Source of the DNA: an uncultured Eubacterium sp.
GTDB lineage: Bacteria > Bacillota > Clostridia > Lachnospirales > Lachnospiraceae
DNA: 5,384 nt
Direction: 5' to 3'
Assembly: GCA_900547255.1 (NCBI GenBank)
Contig: URGC01000131.1
Coordinates: 1 to 5,384 of the forward strand
In this document: positions 5,289-5,384 of the stretch, in pieces
Position numbering within the stretch: the first letter of the stretch is position 1
Layout: each line of letters begins with the position of its first letter
Position numbers and translations under genes: made by a program
Notes under the pieces: model-generated
Databases searched by the model: none
What the model saw: only the letters and a program-made list of their open reading frames with translations
What the model was told of the DNA's origin: nothing

Positions 5289-5384
5289 AAATCCCCCTGC
5301 CTGTGTGTGTGTATGCCAGATTTGCTGGTCCTTTGTGCTTAGTGGCTCTAAGGGCGGCACGACAGAGCTTATAAAAGCCGCTTT
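5289..5384 (+). ncRNA. Possible structured RNA running off the right edge (6S RNA a tentative candidate)
   Basis: No convincing coding frame occupies this end. The sequence is much richer in G and C than the tract before it and folds locally. CCAG (5316-5319) pairs with CTGG (5325-5328). GTG (5335-5337) pairs with CAC (5358-5360), enclosing CTTAG (5338-5342) paired with CTAAG (5348-5352). GCGGC (5354-5358) can alternatively pair with GCCGC (5377-5381), which is followed by TTT, and GCTT (5367-5370) can pair with AAGC (5375-5378). A perfect TATAAT lies just upstream. The start CCCCCTGCC, a TG-rich stretch and then short paired blocks recall the 5' half of Firmicute 6S RNA, which would need a complementary GGCAGGGGG-like 3' end beyond the window. 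Other options are a leader with regulatory structure, or the end of an unseen locus. Plus-strand orientation is inferred only from the -10-like element. Confidence 0.3.

Noticed and set aside
5302..5312. TG dinucleotide tract as a phase-variation microsatellite
   Set aside because: Five TG units are too few to be persuasive, and no coding frame or spaced promoter element depends on the tract length.

Overview
The window looks like chromosomal DNA from a low-to-moderate-GC Firmicute, most likely a Clostridia / Lachnospiraceae-type gut bacterium. This rests on AT-rich intergenic DNA, strong AAGGAG/AAAGGA ribosome binding sites, and the protein families present: a clostridial-style XPD/DinG helicase, a SunS-like family 2 glycosyltransferase and a membrane-anchored zinc ribbon. 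The taxonomic call is inference from style and family recognition, not from a marker gene.

Layout. Positions 1-31 hold the probable start of a gene running off the left edge on the minus strand. Positions 54-998 (minus) encode a 314-residue protein made almost wholly of 26-residue repeats. Positions 1072-3555 (minus) encode an 827-residue protein that joins an N-terminal PD-(D/E)XK (RecB-like) nuclease to an iron-sulphur XPD/DinG-type helicase. The three minus-strand genes are codirectional (gaps 73 bp and about 38 bp) and could be cotranscribed, with a possible internal promoter before the repeat gene. A 137-bp divergent region (3556-3692) carries candidate promoters facing both ways. Positions 3693-4757 (plus) encode the glycosyltransferase with TPR-like C-terminal helices. 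It converges on a short gene (4786-5190, minus) for a two-helix membrane protein with a cytoplasmic zinc ribbon. A perfect 15-bp hairpin sits at the convergence point and overlaps the stop codon of the minus-strand gene. Right of 5203 is an AT-rich promoter-like stretch, followed from about 5289 by a GC-richer, foldable sequence with no convincing gene. This may be the 5' part of a structured RNA cut by the window edge; 6S RNA is a tentative guess.

How the genes may work together. No pathway clearly links all of them. The nuclease-helicase is probably a DNA repair or DNA processing enzyme. The repeat protein, directly downstream in the same orientation, has no function I can recognise; the pairing is the most interesting untested link here. 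The glycosyltransferase and the zinc-ribbon membrane protein look like independent single-gene units. I see no tRNA, rRNA, CRISPR array or insertion sequence, and no gene-free stretch over 300 bases.
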